The notes under the pieces are model-generated. The model was given only the letters and a program-made list of their open reading frames with translations. It did no database searches and had not been told where the DNA came from. A DNA stretch of 64,000 bases, from the NCBI GenBank assembly GCA_017165825.1, contig CM029387.1:19759444-19823443 (forward strand), in the 5' to 3' direction. A program made the translations under genes and the position numbers. Every line of letters begins with the position of its first letter. Position 1 is the first letter of the stretch. This stretch comes from Hepsetus odoe. Lineage: Eukaryota; Chordata; Actinopteri; Characiformes; Hepsetidae. Below, in pieces: positions 60,301-64,000 of the stretch.

Positions 60301-61464
60301 AAATAAAGAACACATGCAACACGGTGCGCTTTCCCTGCGATGACGAGGCTCGGCCCAGAAGATTTCCCCCTTTTTTCTCCCAAAGCTCCTAATGTCAGAC
60401 ACAGTAGGTCCCATTCACGCTCACATTCTATCCTCCAGGCTAGTTTTCCTTTCACCACACACACATCCAGAGTCCCTCCAACGCTAAACAAACAGGCCTT
60501 GCCCTGAGTAACTAAATCAGCATGGCTGAAACAATCCTGCTCTATTCATGTGCTCGGGAAGAGAGATGGAAAACGTAAGCCTTTAATGTCGGGAGTCATA
60601 TTTGCTGCCCTGTTTAAACAAGACAGATTTCATTCAACGCAACAGAAGACTCAAAGTGTCCAAAACCTCCTTTCTGAACAAACAGACTTCGCATGTCTCT
60701 ACAAATCTGTTTTTTCCCCTTCAGCCCCTTTCAACAGCGACATAGCTGACACGTTCAGAGAATTTCTTCAGTAATTTAGTAGATATTAAACGGCCGTCCT
60801 TTCTGTTACTACTTTTTCCTTCACATTATAACTTACTTTGACCATTTTAGATACGTTTTCTTGATATATTTTAAGACGTCTTCATACATTAGTGCATTTA
60901 ACAATTAACAATGAATCATTTTCATAATTGTTGCAACATGTAAAGCACTTTGAGTTGCTTCTAAATGAATGAATAATTCATAGCACTAATAATAATAATC
61001 CCTAATTCCCCAGATTTCATTCAGACCATCTGTGGGACGTCCTGAGCGAACTAGTCCGATCACCTCTCGAAACTTCGTTTTGGCAGCACGAGGGGACGCA
61101 CACTGCACTGGGTTGAGCATGTACGTTTTATATGTTTTTCACGAACCAGGTCTCTGCTATAATCTGCATATCTGTATAATTTAAAGCACTGGGATTAGGC
61201 CCGTCCCGCATAATCTGAGCGGTAATCAGTGTCTGGGGGATAATCCTCCACACACTGACACAGCACCGCTTCACCCAGAGCTCTGCTCTGCTCTTCAGGC
61301 CCACAGCCGACACCACTGCAACCGGGGGCGCTTTTTTTTCCATTTCTCTCCGATGGTCCGTTAGGGACTGAGATGCTGCAGAACCGATGACTGCTGTACT
61401 CTGGGTACAGAGGTGCTGGATATAGCTGCCCCCTGGTGCACGTGACTTCTTCATCTGGCTGCTC

Positions 61465-61960
61465 TCGTTTTGGGATCGGCACAGTGGATCATTCGTTTCC
61501 GTTTCTTCCCATCCTCTGCATCTTCCTCAAACCGGCCGCCTGCATGTCCTCACTCACCACGTCCATAAACCTCCTCTTTGTCCTTCTTCTCTTGCTCTTT
61601 CCTGGCAGCTCCATCTTCAACATCCTTCTCCTGATATATACCTCATCCAAACCAACGCATCCTTGCTTCTCTAACTTTGTGGTGGCCTAGTGGTTAGGGT
61701 GTTGCCCGCATGATCGGAAGGTTATGGGTTCAAACCCCTTCCCAATAGGTTGCCCTGAGGTACCCTTGAGCAAGGTGCCGTCCCCGTCACTGCTCCCCGG
61801 GCGCTTTCAGTAGTTGCCCACTGCTGCACGGTGTTTGAGTGTGCATGGGTTAAATGCAGCAGTCCAGTTTTGTTGTGGTTCACTGTCTACTGTGCTGTGA
61901 CCTCGCAATGACAAGGGTTGTCACTTTCATTTTCACTTAAAAATATCTAACCTGAGCTGT
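61465..61960 (-). mobile_element. Second LINE fragment with nested family-B SINE
   Basis: 61490-61678 is LINE in reverse (plus strand CCATAAACCTCCTCTTTGTC then CTCTAACTTTGT). 61679-61938 is a full plus-oriented family-B SINE. LINE resumes with TATCTAACCTGAGCTGTCCT. Compare the copy at 59525-60300. Confidence 0.7.
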
Positions 61961-63019
61961 CCTAAATAAATGCATGCATGCATCTCGAACAGTCCCTTTC
62001 ACTTAATGTTTCTGCTGCTAAATACAGACCGTCCACAGATGGATGGATGACGGACGGACTGCCTTCTGGATGTTCAGCGTGTACATGTGTACGATGTGCT
62101 CAGAGTGATGATGAACCAACATAATAAAGTAAAAACATAAAATAAATCCTCCAATTAAGAGAACGAACAGCGCCGTGTTGATCTTAAGTGCTTCGTCTGT
62201 GTAATTTCATCTCCAGCTGTGAGATTTGAAAAAGTGCTTTAATTGGGGGCTGTTAGGAATCGTGGTCCCCAAAGCCTTGTCAGACAACTCCACAGACGCC
62301 ATTAGGCCACGTCCCACAGGGAGCAATTCACAGACATTATCTCTGGCACATCCCACTGACCTACAAACACTAAACGTCAATATTGCTTTCAAAATGAATC
62401 ACTCTGCCTCTTACTCCAGTCATTCACCCACCGGCTGGAAGAAGAAAACGACGTGTGTTTCAGGACTGGGGTTTAATTCTGCAAATCAGAGCTGGAGGAT
62501 GTTGCTGTGACAGACAGCTTGTTAATCTCTCACACTCGTCTATCCCCAGATGCACTAATTCCAGATTACAGTTAGAGTTGGGGGAGTGGAAGGAGGGGAG
62601 GTAGCAGCTGTGAACTCCTCAGGAAAGGGGGCTTCTGAGATACTGGAAACAAAAGACCCACATGCTGCATTAAAGCAGAGGACTTTACCATAAAGCCCCG
62701 CATATTCGCTCTATTATCAACGTGTGGGACCCTCCGGGAAATACGATTACGTGCCGCGTGGCCATAAGGAGCTCCTTCTCGCTTCTGTGTACACAGCCGT
62801 AAACTGCGCATTGTGCACGCTACACAGCGGAGAACAAATGCTGAGCTAATGTGCATAAAAATCCGTTTTGTAGACAGTTCATGAAAGAATAAATGGATTT
62901 CTGTAGAGCGCCTTAACGTTACAAACACTCCTTATGGATTCAAATTCATCCAGTGCTCTTTGACTGACATGTAGTTTACAAAGATAGTGAGCAGACATCA
63001 GGACTTCCATGTCCTAACA

Positions 63020-63116
63020 TGGACAGTCTCTCTGGAGCAACTCAGAGGTAAGGGTCTCGCTCAGGAACCCAATGGTGGTAGTGCCCAGTATCCTACCACT
63101 AGACCACCACCACCCA
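63020..63116 (-). repeat. SINE family A, head and body
   Basis: The reverse reads GGGTGGTGGTGGTCTAGTGG, TAGGATACTGGGCACTACC and ACTGTCC, i.e. the family-A head without its tail. A family-B fragment in the same orientation follows at 63188-63280. Confidence 0.6.
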
Positions 63117-64000
63117 CAAAGATGCCACTTGATCTTCCACGTCCTATTGGTGGAAAAAACAGCCAATTAAGGTCTGGGCAAGAGTGTGCAGCAGTGGGCA
63201 GCCATGTCCAGCATCCAGGGAGCAGTGATGAGGACGGTACCTTGCTCAGGGGTAACCCAAGGCAAACAACCGGCGTGTAACTTCTCTATATGTGCAAATC
63301 AGCAAACAATGTACCTGGGCAGTAGCTGTACAGTACAGAATGCTTGCAGTTTACATAGCATGAAATCTCACTCACTCACTCCTTTTCATAGCCGCTTGTC
63401 CTATTTAGGGGTCAAAGGCAGAGGAACGCCCCGGACAGGTCGCCAGTCCATCGGCATATAGTGATATAATATATACAGAACATAGTATTTAAAGGAGTTT
63501 CGGAGTCAGAATAGTAGTTTGATGTTTAATTTAATCTAAATATTAAATTTTTCTCATTTGTTCCACGTTGCAAATTAGTGCCTTCTGATTCGGATTTATT
63601 TCCGGGACCTTCTCAAGCATCATTTGCACGTCTAAGATGAAGACCAGCGTACCTCTTGTCTCGTCTCGTGTTTGGGTTATTGTGGAAACGTCAGCGGATT
63701 CAGAGGAGTCGATAAAAAGCGGAGTGAATGAAAAACTCACTTTGGGGAAGAATTACATAAAAGCCAACCACAAGTAACAACAGCAGACGTGTTCACATGG
63801 TTCGTGGATCTCCCGATCTCTCCAATAATAACTCCACTTGATCCGCATCTCAATCTCCGCTGCTAACCTCCAGTGTCATCATCAATGATAATGTATTCAT
63901 GACTCCCGCACCTCCTCCACGGTCCGATACCTCCTTCCAAATTAATTACACCCTCGGCGCAGAATCAATAGCCCCGCTCTGGGCGACGGCTACTGCTCCA

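Larger units (their letters stand above)
56706..64000. other. Repeat-rich DNA, probably arhgef2 intron or upstream region
   Basis: The exon at 56638 has an acceptor, so coding exons must lie further right, yet I find no sequence resembling the start of GEF-H1 or the first half of its C1 finger. It holds poly(T) at 57448-57470, (CT)n at 58167-58207, LINE and SINE pieces at 59525-60300 and 61465-61938, and SINE fragments at 63020-63116 and 63188-63280. Otherwise I see nothing. Confidence 0.5.

Overview
The window looks like nuclear DNA from a ray-finned (teleost-type) fish. Genes have short exons, GT-AG introns and vertebrate proteins. The spacers are full of (CA/GT)n microsatellites, tRNA-derived SINEs whose 3' tails are typical of fish, an RTE-like LINE in pieces and a decayed Tc1 transposon. 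There are no bacterial operons, CRISPR arrays or phage genes.

Six protein-coding genes were rebuilt exon by exon, with splice phases that agree throughout. Left to right they are: bbs9 (- strand; first five coding exons, the rest lies beyond position 1); eaf1 (-, complete, 256 aa); pmvk (+, complete, 199 aa, head-to-head with eaf1); tpm3-like tropomyosin (-, complete 248-aa short isoform with alternative exons 6a and 6b); an annexin A9-like gene (-, complete, 333 aa); and arhgef2/GEF-H1 (-, 20 coding exons from the end of the C1 zinc finger to the stop; the first coding exons were not found and probably lie past 64000).

Layout: 1-3346 is probably bbs9 intron; 3347-9538 bbs9 exons; 9539-12300 spacer with a possible ciliary X-box at 11754; 12300-16254 eaf1; 16255-17385 shared divergent promoter interval; 17386-19880 pmvk; 20540-31957 tpm3, convergent with pmvk; 31958-32500 GC-rich tpm3 promoter; 34630-43010 anxa9, with a 1.2-kb Tc1 element in an intron; 44887-56705 arhgef2; 56706-64000 repeat-rich DNA, probably the first intron or upstream region of arhgef2.

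The genes do not form one pathway: cilium trafficking (bbs9), transcription elongation (eaf1), mevalonate pathway (pmvk), actin filaments (tpm3), membrane binding (anxa9) and microtubule-linked RhoA activation (arhgef2). From general knowledge, the human counterparts of pmvk, tpm3, anxa9 and arhgef2 all lie in 1q21-q22, so this looks like an old linkage block with eaf1 and bbs9 placed beside it. The most notable signals are in non-coding DNA: UG repeats pressed against splice sites, an X-box upstream of bbs9, two SINEs nested at almost the same spot of two LINE copies, and a SINE head joined to a different tail.
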